DNA from: Bacillota bacterium
Lineage (GTDB): Bacteria; Bacillota; Clostridia; Christensenellales; SZUA-584
Length of the DNA stretch: 64,000 nt
Direction of reading: 5' to 3'
NCBI GenBank assembly: GCA_023412005.1
Contig: JAEYOE010000006.1
Coordinates: 15,523-79,522 of the forward strand
This document shows, one piece after another, positions 50,822 through 60,316 of this stretch. How positions within the stretch are numbered: the stretch's first letter is position 1; the number at the start of each line of letters is the position of its first letter. Below the pieces are notes generated by a model. It searched no databases and was not told the DNA's origin. It worked only from the letters and a program-made list of their open reading frames with translations. The translations under genes and the position numbers were made by a program.

Positions 50822-52279
50822 ATGCCGCTTCGAATAAAACCTCTGGAGCCGTATGAACGGCTCAAGCCGGGCGACGACGCCATGCACGAAGAGTGCGGCG
50901 TATTCGGTATTTACTGCCCGGACGGCAGCATCGAGCCGACCGAGGCATCGTACTACGGCTTGCTGTCTTTGCAGCATCGCGGCCAGGAAAGCGCGGGCAT
51001 CGCGGTCGCGAAGGATAACCGAATTGATTATCATAAAGATATGGGCCTTGTGGGTGATGCGTTTAAGTGCGGGCTGGAAAAGCTAACGGGCGGCACCGCC
51101 GCCATCGGGCATGTGCGCTATTCCACAATGGGCGACAGCCTGCTTGCCAACGCGCAGCCGCTGGTGATCAGCTCTAAAAAGGGGCACATTGCGCTCGCGC
51201 ACAACGGGAACCTGATTAACGCCAAAGAGTTAAGAGACGAGATGGAGAACGCAGGCGCGATATTCCAAACCTCTATCGACTCGGAAATCATCGCGAGCCT
51301 GATTGCCAAGCACGCGGGAGACGGCATCATTGAAGCGGTGACCAAAACGATGGGGCTCTTGAAGGGCAGCTATGCGCTGGTGATTATGACGCCGGACATG
51401 CTGATTGGTGTGCGCGACCCGAAAGGCATACGTCCGATAGCACTCGGGCGCATCGACGGCGCGTATGTGTTCGCGTCAGAATCGAGTGCGTTTGACGCGA
51501 TCGGCGCAGAATTCATTCGCGACTTGCGGCCCGGCGAAATCGTCGTGGCAGATAAGAACGGCTTAAAATCCTATCAGGGGCCGCACGCTAAGGATACCGC
51601 ACTTTGCATATTTGAGTATGTTTATTTTGCGCGGCCGGATTCGGATATCGACGGCATACCGGTGCACCGCGCGCGTGAAAAGGCGGGTGAAATGCTCGCG
51701 CTTACATCGCCCGCGGATGCCGATGTGGTGGCGGCCGTGCCGGACAGCGCGATGCCGGCGGGCATGGGGTATGCCAATCAGTCGGGTATACCGTACACAA
51801 TCGCGCTCTCCAAAAACCGGTATATGGGGCGTACCTTCATACAGCCGTCGCAGGGTAAGCGCGAGGTGAGCGTGAATGTGAAGCTCAACGCGTTAAAGCG
51901 CAATGTACGCGGAAAAAAGCTCGTGCTGGTCGATGATTCGATCGTCCGAGGCACCACATCCAAACGCATTGTGGAAATGCTCAAATTAGCGGGCGCGAAA
52001 GAGGTGCATATGCGCATCAGCTCGCCGCCCATTAAATACCCGTGCTTCTTCGGTATCGACACATCCTCGCACGACCAGCTAATCGGCGCGAAGAACTCGG
52101 TGGAGGAGATCAGAAAGCTGATTGGCGCTGATTCACTGCATTACCTGTCGATAGAAGACCTGTTGAAAACAGTGGAAGGTGCGGCGTGTAATTTTTGCGT
52201 GGGCTGCTTTAACGGTAATTACCCGGACGATGTGAGCAATCTTCTCGCATGCGGAAAAAAGAACTTACTCGACAAATAA
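50822..52279 (+). CDS. purF: Amidophosphoribosyltransferase
   Basis: Committed step of purine synthesis: glutamine plus PRPP. After a short propeptide, the catalytic Cys is in EECGVFGIY near residue 23-25; the PRPP loop VLVDDSIVRGTTS is near 375, and the C-terminal NFCVGCFNGNYP fits the 4Fe-4S type known from Bacillus, so the enzyme is oxygen-sensitive. 485 residues. Confidence 0.97.
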   Translation: MPLRIKPLEPYERLKPGDDAMHEECGVFGIYCPDGSIEPTEASYYGLLSLQHRGQESAGIAVAKDNRIDYHKDMGLVGDAFKCGLEKLTGGTAAIGHVRYSTMGDSLLANAQPLVISSKKGHIALAHNGNLINAKELRDEMENAGAIFQTSIDSEIIASLIAKHAGDGIIEAVTKTMGLLKGSYALVIMTPDMLIGVRDPKGIRPIALGRIDGAYVFASESSAFDAIGAEFIRDLRPGEIVVADKNGLKSYQGPHAKDTALCIFEYVYFARPDSDIDGIPVHRAREKAGEMLALTSPADADVVAAVPDSAMPAGMGYANQSGIPYTIALSKNRYMGRTFIQPSQGKREVSVNVKLNALKRNVRGKKLVLVDDSIVRGTTSKRIVEMLKLAGAKEVHMRISSPPIKYPCFFGIDTSSHDQLIGAKNSVEEIRKLIGADSLHYLSIEDLLKTVEGAACNFCVGCFNGNYPDDVSNLLACGKKNLLDK

Positions 52280-52288
52280 GGAGTGGCT

Positions 52289-53302
52289 ATGGGGTATACA
52301 TATAAAGACGCGGGTGTCGACGTTGAAGCGGGCTATCAAGCCGTCAGTCTGATGAAGGCACACGCGGCTTCTACGTTTAACGATCATGTGCTGCAGGGTC
52401 TTGGCTCCTTCGGGGGCATGTACGACAACGGCAACGGACAGGTGCTTGTTGCGGGTACTGACGGGGTTGGGACCAAGCTGAAAGCCGCGTTTGTGATGGA
52501 CAAGCACGATACGGTGGGTATCGACTGTGTGGCGATGTGCGTGAACGACGTGGTCTGTCACGGCGCGAACCCGATGTTCTTTCTCGACTACATTGCAACA
52601 GGAAAGCTGTTTCCTCATGTTGCGGCGGATATTGTGAAGGGTGTGGCGGCGGGGTGCCGGGAAGCGGGCTGCGCATTAATCGGCGGCGAAACGGCGGAGA
52701 TGCCGGGCTTTTACGGTGCGGGTGAATACGATATGGCAGGCTTTTGCGTTGGCAGTGTGGATAAGGAGAAGCTGATTAACGGCAGCGGTATTGAGGCGGG
52801 TGATGTGCTGATCGGCCTGGCGTCGTCCGGCATACACAGCAACGGTTTTTCGCTTGTCCGCAAGATTTTCAGCATGGAAGAAAAAGCGCTCGGGACATAT
52901 ATCGATTCTCTGGGTAAAACGCTGGGTGAAGAGCTGCTGACGCCGACGCGCATCTATGTGAGATCGCTGCTGTCGCTAATGAGCCGTTTTGATATCAAGG
53001 GGGCCGCGCACATCACCGGCGGCGGGTTTATCGAAAACATACCGCGCATTTTCCCAAAAGGGCTTGGTGCCGATATCAAGCTCAATAGCTGGGACATGCT
53101 GCCTGTGTTTGATTTGCTGGTTAGCGAAGCCAAAATGGAAACAAAGGATGCGTACAATACATTTAACATGGGTATCGGCATGGTGCTGGCGGTTAATCCG
53201 GCCATCGCGAACGATGTGATGTTTGCGGCGCGCGATTTGGGAGACAAGTCGTACATGATTGGTACCGTTACCGAAGGCGAGGGCATACGGCTGTGCGAAT
53301 AG
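52289..53302 (+). CDS. purM: Phosphoribosylformylglycinamidine cyclo-ligase
   Basis: AIR synthetase of 337 residues. VLVAGTDGVGTKLK, CVAMCVNDV and GGETAEMPGFY are family hallmarks. ATG 52289 is the start, since AAGGAG overlaps the upstream in-frame GTG. Overlaps purN by ten bases. Confidence 0.96.
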   Translation: MGYTYKDAGVDVEAGYQAVSLMKAHAASTFNDHVLQGLGSFGGMYDNGNGQVLVAGTDGVGTKLKAAFVMDKHDTVGIDCVAMCVNDVVCHGANPMFFLDYIATGKLFPHVAADIVKGVAAGCREAGCALIGGETAEMPGFYGAGEYDMAGFCVGSVDKEKLINGSGIEAGDVLIGLASSGIHSNGFSLVRKIFSMEEKALGTYIDSLGKTLGEELLTPTRIYVRSLLSLMSRFDIKGAAHITGGGFIENIPRIFPKGLGADIKLNSWDMLPVFDLLVSEAKMETKDAYNTFNMGIGMVLAVNPAIANDVMFAARDLGDKSYMIGTVTEGEGIRLCE

Positions 53303-53919
53303 ACAAGCTTGTCGTGATGGTTTCGGGCGGGGGCACGAATTTTCAGGCGATACTCGATGCCTGCGCGGATGGACGCATCGGTGCGCGTGTGGTGGGCGTG
53401 GTGGCCAGTAAGCCGAACGTTTTCGCGCTCGAGCGTGCAAAGAATGCGGGCGTTCCGTCCGTTGTGATATCGTCTAAAGATTATGATAACCAACAGGCGC
53501 ATGACGAAGCCGTGATAAAAGCAGTGGAGGCCTTCGGCGGTCAGGCGGTTGTTCTTGCCGGGTATATGTCAATACTCGGTGCGGCGCTTGTGAGCCGGTT
53601 CCCGATTATCAACATTCATCCGGCGCTGATTCCGTCGTTTTGCGGCAAGGGGTATTATGGCAGGCGCGTGCATGCCGCCGTTCTGGATTACGGCGCGAAG
53701 ATTTCGGGCGCGACTGTGCATTTTGTGGATGAGGGCACCGATACGGGGCCGATTATCATGCAAAAATGCGTGGATGTGTTGGATGGCGATACACCCGAGA
53801 CGCTGGCCGAACGTGTGCTGGCGGTTGAACATGAGATACTTGTCAAATCCGTCGCGCTGCTCTGTGAAGGTCGGCTGGAGATAAACGGCAGACGCGTGCG
53901 AATAAAACAAGAAAGCTGA
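53293..53919 (+). CDS. purN: Phosphoribosylglycinamide formyltransferase
   Basis: Folate-dependent GAR formyltransferase of 208 residues. VMVSGGGTNFQAI binds phosphate; the catalytic Asn-His pair is in INIHPALIPSF, followed by GATVHFVDEGTDTGPII. GTG start within the purM end. A repeat-filled interval follows before purH. Confidence 0.95.
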   Translation: MRIDKLVVMVSGGGTNFQAILDACADGRIGARVVGVVASKPNVFALERAKNAGVPSVVISSKDYDNQQAHDEAVIKAVEAFGGQAVVLAGYMSILGAALVSRFPIINIHPALIPSFCGKGYYGRRVHAAVLDYGAKISGATVHFVDEGTDTGPIIMQKCVDVLDGDTPETLAERVLAVEHEILVKSVALLCEGRLEINGRRVRIKQES

Positions 53920-54425
53920 TCGAGAATCGCAATCCTCAGTCAGCTATCGCTGACAAATCCTTTAATAAGGGAGCCATAAAAAGCCTCCTTTTGAAAGGAG
54001 GTGGCACGCGCAGCGTGACGGAGGATTGAAATCGAAAAGGGTGGATATAATCCGCCTGTGAAATGTGCGGGACGGTCGAGACCGTCTCCTACAGGGTGCG
54101 AGAATAGAACAAATAAGTCTCGAGTCGTAGTGGCGGGTTTCCAAGCCCGCCATAGAAACGATAAGCACGAATCGTAGGGGCGGATATCATCCGCCTGACA
54201 AACGCCGGGACGGTCTAGACCGTCCCCTACGGGCACGAAAATAGACGTTATAAAAAAGCCTCCTTTTGAAAGGAGGTGGCACGCGCAGCGTGACGGAGGA
54301 TTGATAGCGTCATCAGCCCGCATACCCGTAACGATATGGGGATCGTTCCCTACAGTGTGCGAGAATGAGTCATTGATGGGCAAACTGCCTGTTCTCATAA
54401 GATTTTTTATTTGGAGGTTTAACAT
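53920..54425 (+). repeat. Repeat-rich interval between purN and purH
   Basis: About 505 bases without a gene. Two direct copies at 53976-54029 and 54249-54304 share AGCCTCCTTTTGAAAGGAGG, a palindrome, plus GGCACGCGCAGCGTGACGGA. Between them, GGGACGGTC-AGACCGTC occurs twice (54069-54092, 54210-54232), and near 54173-54200 GTAGGGGCGGATATCATCC appears. A CAGCTATCGCTGACAAATCC block at 53941 resembles the 23.2-kb repeats. Dispersed elements that have accumulated here. Confidence 0.8.
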
Positions 54426-55958
54426 ATGAAAAGAGCTTTTTTAAGCGTGTTCGACAAATCGGGCGTTGTGGCCTTCGCACAAGGCCTGGAAGCGCTCGGC
54501 TTTGAAATTCTCTCCACGGGCGGCACGCAGCGCTCACTCGAAGAAGCGGGTGTGAAAGTCACCAACGTGTCAGACATTACCGGTTTTCCTGAATGCCTCG
54601 ACGGACGCGTCAAAACGCTGCACCCGAACATCCACGCAGGCATACTTGCCATGCGGGAGAATGCCGATCATATGGCGCAGGTGCAAAAGCTCGGCGTCGG
54701 GCTGATCGACATCGTCGCTGTGAACCTGTATCCGTTCAAAGCCACGATTCAAAAAGACGGCGTGACGCTGGAAGACGCGATCGAAAACATCGATATCGGC
54801 GGGCCGACCATGCTGCGCGCAGCAGCGAAGAACTGGCAGGATGTTGCCTCCATTGTGGACCCGGTGGACTATGAACGCGTGCTCGAAGAGCTTAAAAACG
54901 GCGGCGTGACCAAACAAACAAAGTTCGACCTTTGCGTCAAAGTATTTGAGCATACGGCGGCTTACGATGCGCTGATTTCCGGGTATCTGCGTGCGCGAAA
55001 CGGTGGGGGTTATCCCGAAAAGCTGACGCTTACTTATGAGCTGGTTCAGGGCATGCGTTACGGCGAAAACCCGCACCAGAGCGCCGCGTTCTATAAAGAA
55101 CCGATCGGCACCGGCGGAACCCTGGCCGATGCGCAGCAGCTTTGGGGCAAGGAACTGTCTTTCAACAACATCAACGATACCAACGGTGCGCTTGATTGCC
55201 TGCGCGAGTTCGACGAGATCACGGCGGTGGCGGTGAAGCACGCAAACCCGTGCGGCGTAGGCAGCGCGGATAACCTTTATGATGCATATATGAAGGCATA
55301 CAACGCCGACCCTCAGTCCATATACGGCGGCATATTGGCGGTGAACACTGAGATCGACAAGAAAAGCGCCGAAGAGATGGTCAAGAATTTCTTTGAAATC
55401 ATCGTGGCGCCGTCGTTCGCGGAAGACGCACTCGAGGTGCTTAAAACCAAGAAAAACCTGCGTATACTTTTGTTAAAGGACATCTCGGCGAAGGTGAAGC
55501 CGGGCGCGATGGATATGAAAAAACCGCTCGGCGGGCTGCTTGTGCAGCAGCCGGATACGCTACTGTTCGACGGCGAACTCAAAACCGTGACCAAGCGCGT
55601 ACCGACAGCAAAAGAACTGGAAGACATGAAGTTTGCATGGAAGATTGTCAAGCACATCAAATCAAACGGCATTGCGGTCGCGAAGGATTCTCAAACGCTG
55701 GGCCTTGGGCCCGGTCAGGTGTCGCGCGTGTGGGCCGCTGAGGCAGCGCTGCAGCGTTCGGGCGAAGCTGTAAAGGGCGCGGTGCTTGCGTCGGATGCGT
55801 ACCTGCCTTTTGACGACACGGCACGGCTGGCCGCAAGCTTTGGCATCAGCGCCATCATTCAGCCGGGCGGCAGCATTCACGATGAGGATTCCATCAAGGC
55901 GTGCGACGAGCTGGGTATCGCGATGGTGTTCACCGGCATGCGTCATTTCAAGCATTAA
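54426..55958 (+). CDS. purH: Bifunctional AICAR formyltransferase/IMP cyclohydrolase
   Basis: Final two steps to IMP. The 510 residues have the N-terminal IMP cyclohydrolase (KSGVVAFAQGLEALGFEILS, STGGTQRSL) and the C-terminal formyltransferase (VKHANPCGVG, YGENPHQSA). GGAGG before the ATG. It directly precedes purD, and shares the operon or has its own promoter within the repeats. Confidence 0.97.
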   Translation: MKRAFLSVFDKSGVVAFAQGLEALGFEILSTGGTQRSLEEAGVKVTNVSDITGFPECLDGRVKTLHPNIHAGILAMRENADHMAQVQKLGVGLIDIVAVNLYPFKATIQKDGVTLEDAIENIDIGGPTMLRAAAKNWQDVASIVDPVDYERVLEELKNGGVTKQTKFDLCVKVFEHTAAYDALISGYLRARNGGGYPEKLTLTYELVQGMRYGENPHQSAAFYKEPIGTGGTLADAQQLWGKELSFNNINDTNGALDCLREFDEITAVAVKHANPCGVGSADNLYDAYMKAYNADPQSIYGGILAVNTEIDKKSAEEMVKNFFEIIVAPSFAEDALEVLKTKKNLRILLLKDISAKVKPGAMDMKKPLGGLLVQQPDTLLFDGELKTVTKRVPTAKELEDMKFAWKIVKHIKSNGIAVAKDSQTLGLGPGQVSRVWAAEAALQRSGEAVKGAVLASDAYLPFDDTARLAASFGISAIIQPGGSIHDEDSIKACDELGIAMVFTGMRHFKH

Positions 55959-55969
55959 GGAGCGGCATC

Positions 55970-57217
55970 ATGAAGATACTGGTGGTGGGCGGCGGCGGCC
56001 GTGAACATGCGATCATATGGAAATTGAAACAGAGTCGCAACGACGATATTTATTGCGCGCCGGGCAACGGCGGCATTGCTCAGCTGGCCACCTGCGCGCC
56101 GATACAGGCCACGGATGTTGATGCGCTGACGGATTACGCTAAGCACCAACAGTTTGATCTTGTGATTGTTGCGCCGGACGACCCGTTGTATATGGGTTTG
56201 GTGGACAGGCTGCAGGCGCAGGGTATCCGGGCTTTCGGGCCGACAGCGGATGGTGCGCGCATTGAAGGCAGCAAGGTTTACGCCAAATACCTGATGCAAA
56301 AATACAACATCCCCACGGCGGCATGCGAGGTGTTTGACGATTTCGATAAAGCAGCTGTGTATGTGAAAAGCTGCAATACACCCGTTGTGGTCAAGGCAGA
56401 CGGCTTGGCGCTCGGCAAAGGTGTGATCATCTGCGAGACGACTGAGATGGCGCTCGATGCGCTCAAAGAGATCATGGTGGATAAGGTGTTCGGCGATGCG
56501 GGCAGCCGCGTGGTGATTGAGGAATTCCTCGAAGGGCCGGAGGTTTCCGTGCTGGCCTTTTGCGACGGAAAAACAATATTGCCGATGCACAGCGCGCAGG
56601 ATCATAAACGCGCATTCGACGGAGACATGGGGCCCAACACGGGCGGTATGGGCACGTTTTCGCCCAGCCCCAAATACACAGACGACATTCGCAAGGTTGC
56701 AGAGGAGACGATTATCCGGCGGACGGTGGATGCGCTAAATGCCGAAGGGGTTTGCTTCAAGGGTATCATATTCTTCGGGCTGATGCTCACGAAGAACGGC
56801 CCGAAGCTGCTGGAATACAACGCGCGCTTTGGAGACCCGGAGGCGCAGGTGGTGCTGCCGCGGCTCAAAAACGATCTGCTCGAGATTTTCGATGCGGTGA
56901 TTGACGGGACGCTCGACAGCATCACGCTGGAGTGGGACGCGCGCAGCGCGGTTTGCGTGGTGATGGCCTCGGGCGGATATCCTGGAAAATACGCCAAAGG
57001 TATACCGATAACGGGGCTTAACAACACGAAGAATGTGGTGGTGTTTCACGCGGGCACGGCGGTGCAGGACGGCACGTATACAACAAACGGCGGGCGCGTG
57101 CTCGGCATCACGGCACTGGGAGCCGATATACCCGACGCGAGAGAAAAAGCGTATGGGCAGATTGGCAAGGTCAGCTTTGAGGGTGCGCAGTACCGAACGG
57201 ATATCGGCATAAAATAG
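55970..57217 (+). CDS. purD: Phosphoribosylamine-glycine ligase
   Basis: ATP-grasp GAR synthetase of 415 residues. KILVVGGGGREHAIIWKL at the start, VVKADGLALGKGV (ATP-grasp), GGMGTFSP and LEYNARFGDPEAQVVLPRL. AAGGAG lies seven bases before ATG 55970; the longer frame overlaps purH without support. Confidence 0.97.
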   Translation: MKILVVGGGGREHAIIWKLKQSRNDDIYCAPGNGGIAQLATCAPIQATDVDALTDYAKHQQFDLVIVAPDDPLYMGLVDRLQAQGIRAFGPTADGARIEGSKVYAKYLMQKYNIPTAACEVFDDFDKAAVYVKSCNTPVVVKADGLALGKGVIICETTEMALDALKEIMVDKVFGDAGSRVVIEEFLEGPEVSVLAFCDGKTILPMHSAQDHKRAFDGDMGPNTGGMGTFSPSPKYTDDIRKVAEETIIRRTVDALNAEGVCFKGIIFFGLMLTKNGPKLLEYNARFGDPEAQVVLPRLKNDLLEIFDAVIDGTLDSITLEWDARSAVCVVMASGGYPGKYAKGIPITGLNNTKNVVVFHAGTAVQDGTYTTNGGRVLGITALGADIPDAREKAYGQIGKVSFEGAQYRTDIGIK

Positions 57218-57232
57218 AACATGTAGAAGCAA

Positions 57233-57259
57233 GGGGCGGTTTACGACCGTCCTTTTTTA
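57233..57259 (+). terminator. Terminator of the pur operon
   Basis: GGGCGGT / ACCGTCC stem (one G-U pair), then TTTTTT. Confidence 0.85.
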
Positions 57260-57273
57260 TACAGTAAGAAGTC

Positions 57274-57301
57274 TTTACACAAAGATCAAAAGCACTATAA
57301 T
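57274..57301 (+). promoter_or_regulatory. Promoter of the cupin gene
   Basis: TTTACA (57274-57279), 16-base spacer, TATAAT (57296-57301). Confidence 0.75.
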
Positions 57302-57340
57302 ATGAACACAGGAAGATATCACGATAAGGAGGAAGTACAA

Positions 57341-57811
57341 ATGGCCGGAGAAATGATTATAAGAAGGGCTGAAACAGCGCAGAGCGTTAAGGGCTTCACA
57401 CATCCGGGTTACGAGTGTTCAAAAAGAATAATCGTGGGCAAAGAGGATTCACAGCATTTTAATGTGACGGTTTACGAAGTGCCACCGGGAAAATCTGCAG
57501 TGCCATACCATTATCATATGCGCAACGAGGAAGTGTTTTATATACTCAGTGGCAAGGGGCTGCTGAAGTCGCCCGAGGGAGAGCGAGAGGTAACGACAGG
57601 TGACTTTCTTTATTTTCCGAACAACGAAGATGGTGCGCATAAACTCACAAATATGTCGCAAAGTGAGCTGCTGATTTATGCGGATTTTGATATCATGCAT
57701 GATCCTGAAATCGCGTTTTATCCCGATTCCGATAAGGTTGGTCTTTTCGGTAGCGGAAAGCGCATGATTTTCCCGATATCGAAGCAGGTGGGCTATTTCG
57801 ACGGAGAATAG
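57341..57811 (+). CDS. Cupin-domain protein
   Basis: Single-domain cupin of 156 residues. The metal-binding first motif is VPYHYHMRNEEVFYILSG (His-x-His...Glu) and the second is near GDFLYFPNNEDGAHKL. Start ATG 57341 with AAGGAGG eight bases upstream. Such proteins may be isomerases, dioxygenases or sensors; neighbours give no clue. Monocistronic, with its own promoter and terminator. Confidence 0.87.
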   Translation: MAGEMIIRRAETAQSVKGFTHPGYECSKRIIVGKEDSQHFNVTVYEVPPGKSAVPYHYHMRNEEVFYILSGKGLLKSPEGEREVTTGDFLYFPNNEDGAHKLTNMSQSELLIYADFDIMHDPEIAFYPDSDKVGLFGSGKRMIFPISKQVGYFDGE

Positions 57812-57832
57812 TGACGGCGACTGGGTTCGCAT

Positions 57833-57863
57833 CCCATGCCATAGCGCTTTTTGCATGGGTTTT
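57833..57863 (+). terminator. Terminator of the cupin gene
   Basis: CCCATGC / GCATGGG stem with TTTTC after it. Confidence 0.75.
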
Positions 57864-58122
57864 CAGTTAATGCCGTGGCTGTAGATTCGCGCCGCTTTTG
57901 TAGCGACTGTATGACGCAATTGATTCTTTTTCAAAACAACGAGACCTGAGCAGCATGTCAGTATTCTGAGGCTGGTTATCAGGGTAGCCCGGCTTTTTTA
58001 TAATTCGGGAAGACCAACATGACAATTAGAAAACGATATGTGCCGACTTTACACATATATTGTTTGATATTGGCCGTATTATGCGGTATGCTGAAATCAA
58101 GTGAAATAGAAGGAGTGACTGC
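57864..58122 (+). promoter_or_regulatory. Leader-like interval with second hairpin and promoter
   Basis: A further hairpin (AGGCTGG / CCCGGCT, 57970-57995) is followed by TTTTTTAT. Then TTGATA (58064-58069), 17-base spacer, TATGCT (58087-58092) suits the hydrolase gene. The transcript that the hairpin would end is unclear. Confidence 0.5.
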
Positions 58123-59001
58123 ATGCCAAGCTTCCAAAGCCTGTTCGTTCGTGCCCAAATCCGGCTGCTTAAGCCGATACTCGACAAATTCAGCATCAAA
58201 ACATCAAGGGGCTTTCAGGATAGTCTCGGAGAAATCATGGCGGGGTCACTCACATCCAAGGTGTCTTTCGAGCCGGTTCCGTTATGCGGGCTTGATGCCT
58301 GCTTTGCGGTTCCGAAGGAAATGGTGCCCGGCGGCGGTGTGATATTGTATCTTCACGGCGGCGGATACGTGGCCGGATGCCTAAACTATGCGCGCGGTGC
58401 TGCCGGTGTACTGGCGGTGGAAACAAAGCAGAAGGTGCTTGCGGTGGCTTACCGGCTTGCGCCGGAAAACCCGTTTCCGGCAGCTCTTGATGACGCCCTC
58501 AGCGCTTATCAATATCTGCTGGACAATGGTTTTGGCCGCATCGCGCTCGCGGGAGAATCGGCGGGCGGCGGGCTGATATTTGCATTGTGCTTAAAGCTCA
58601 AAGAGCTTGGCCTTCCGCAGCCCGAAAAGCTGGTGAGCCTCTCGCCGTGGACGGACTTAACATTTACGGGCCAATCGCACATTGATAACCGCCGAAAAGA
58701 CCCGACGCTTTCGGTCAAAGCGCTGCATATTGCCGCAGACGCGTATGCGCAGGGGCAGCAGAGCAACCCGCTCGTATCGCCCATATACGGTGATTTGACC
58801 GGTTTGCCGCCATCGCTGATTTTTGCGGGCAGCTGTGAGCTGCTGCTGGACGACGCACGAATGCTCGCTGACCGGCTGAACGAATGCGGGTGCAGCTGCG
58901 AGCTGATTGTAGAAGACGGACTGTGGCACGTTTATGTGCTGTTTAAAATACCTGAAGCTAGGAAAGCATTAAATAAAATTGCCGCTTTTTTGGAGACATA
59001 A
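58123..59001 (+). CDS. Alpha/beta hydrolase (hormone-sensitive lipase type)
   Basis: A 292-residue esterase/lipase with the oxyanion-hole motif LHGGGYVAG, nucleophile elbow AGESAGGG and a late His in DGLWHVYVLF; the acid is probably the Asp in LLLDDARM. AAGGAG precedes the ATG. Leads a three-gene cassette with the acyltransferase-like and zinc-ribbon membrane genes, suggesting lipid ester turnover. Substrate unknown. Confidence 0.9.
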   Translation: MPSFQSLFVRAQIRLLKPILDKFSIKTSRGFQDSLGEIMAGSLTSKVSFEPVPLCGLDACFAVPKEMVPGGGVILYLHGGGYVAGCLNYARGAAGVLAVETKQKVLAVAYRLAPENPFPAALDDALSAYQYLLDNGFGRIALAGESAGGGLIFALCLKLKELGLPQPEKLVSLSPWTDLTFTGQSHIDNRRKDPTLSVKALHIAADAYAQGQQSNPLVSPIYGDLTGLPPSLIFAGSCELLLDDARMLADRLNECGCSCELIVEDGLWHVYVLFKIPEARKALNKIAAFLET

Positions 59002-59004
59002 ATA

Positions 59005-60297
59005 ATGAGCAGCAAAGATAAAGCACAAAAAAAGTGGATGAAGCTGGATAACGCAGCCAAAATCTATCCCGCAGCCAAGCGTCGCAACTGGAAAGCGCTT
59101 TTTCGCCTGTCTGCCGACCTAACGGAAGACATTGACATCGGCGTACTTGAACTGGCGCTTTCATCAACGCTTTCTCGCTTTCCGGGGTTTGCGCTGAAGC
59201 TCAAAACCGGCTTGTTTTGGTATTATCTTGAGCATAACGAAGGGTACCCGGAGATAATGCAAGACGGCCCGTATCCGTGCGCGCATATGGATTTTGAGGC
59301 AAACAAGGGCTTCATGTTCCGCGTGCTTTACTACAGGAAGCGCATCGCGGTGGAGATTTTTCACGCACTGACGGACGGCACCGGCGGGCTTTGCTTCATC
59401 AAAACGCTGACGGCGGAATACCTGCGTATAAAATATGGTGCCGACATCCCGCGTGGCAAAGAAATTCTCGACTGCAGTGCGCCCCCGGCACCGGATGAAA
59501 CAGAAGATGCGTATTTAAAATACGCAAAGAAAATGACACGCACGCGCCATGAACCGAATGCCTATTATATCAAGGGCACCGATGAAAGCGACGACTATAT
59601 CAACGTGATTACAGGCTTAATTCCAGCCCACGAAATATTGACTCGCGCGAAGGAAAAGGGTGTGTCGCTGACAGATTATTTGACGGCGGTGCTGATCATG
59701 GCGGTGGACAAGCAGCAGCGCGGAATCGTTAAGAGAGAGAAACGCATGAAACCCGTGAAAATCTGCATACCGGTTAATCTGAGGCGGTTTTACCCCACCA
59801 ATACCATGCGAAATTTCGCAAGCTATGTGAATCCGGGGATCGACCCAAAATACGGCACGTACAGCTTTGATGAGGTGCTGAGCGCGGTGCACCATTACAT
59901 GCGCAGCGAAGCCACCGAAAAGCTGCTGAACGCAAAAATATCCACCAACGTGAAATCTGAGACGCGCCGCGTGCTGCGCGTGACGCCGCTGTTTATAAAG
60001 AATATTGCGATGAAGCTGACGTTTAATTTGGTGGGAGACCGCAAAAGCTCAACAAGCATATCGAACCTTGGGAATGTAACGCTGCCGGATGAGATGGCGC
60101 GGTACGTCACGCGTATGGATTTTATACTCGGGCCGTTATCGCGCAACAAGGTGGTGTGCGGCGCGCTCTCGTATAACGGAACGCTCATTATGAACTTTGT
60201 GCGGACGATTAAGGAAAGCACACTCGAACGCGCGTTTTTCCGTTTTCTTGTGAAGCTTGGCGTGCCTGTTAAAATTGAGAGCAACCAAAGATGGTAA
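59005..60297 (+). CDS. Condensation-type acyltransferase (alcohol acetyltransferase-like)
   Basis: A CoA-dependent acyltransferase-fold protein of 430 residues. The active HxxxDG motif is HALTDG, near residue 123. LSSTLSRFPGFALKLK and the C-terminal DFILGPLSRNKVV help place it with the wax-ester/PKS-associated acyltransferases. Three bases after the hydrolase stop. It may form glycolipid or surface esters. Confidence 0.82.
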   Translation: MSSKDKAQKKWMKLDNAAKIYPAAKRRNWKALFRLSADLTEDIDIGVLELALSSTLSRFPGFALKLKTGLFWYYLEHNEGYPEIMQDGPYPCAHMDFEANKGFMFRVLYYRKRIAVEIFHALTDGTGGLCFIKTLTAEYLRIKYGADIPRGKEILDCSAPPAPDETEDAYLKYAKKMTRTRHEPNAYYIKGTDESDDYINVITGLIPAHEILTRAKEKGVSLTDYLTAVLIMAVDKQQRGIVKREKRMKPVKICIPVNLRRFYPTNTMRNFASYVNPGIDPKYGTYSFDEVLSAVHHYMRSEATEKLLNAKISTNVKSETRRVLRVTPLFIKNIAMKLTFNLVGDRKSSTSISNLGNVTLPDEMARYVTRMDFILGPLSRNKVVCGALSYNGTLIMNFVRTIKESTLERAFFRFLVKLGVPVKIESNQRW

Positions 60298-60316
60298 ACA
60301 ACGAGGGGTGAAAAAG

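Noticed and set aside
57821..57850. tRNA T-arm-like GGGTTCGCATCCC
   Set aside because: No acceptor, D or anticodon arms can be built upstream, which is cupin coding sequence; the bases belong to a terminator hairpin.
58019..58342. Plus-strand frame ahead of and overlapping the alpha/beta hydrolase
   Set aside because: Overlaps the hydrolase in another frame, lacks a ribosome site, and covers the promoter.
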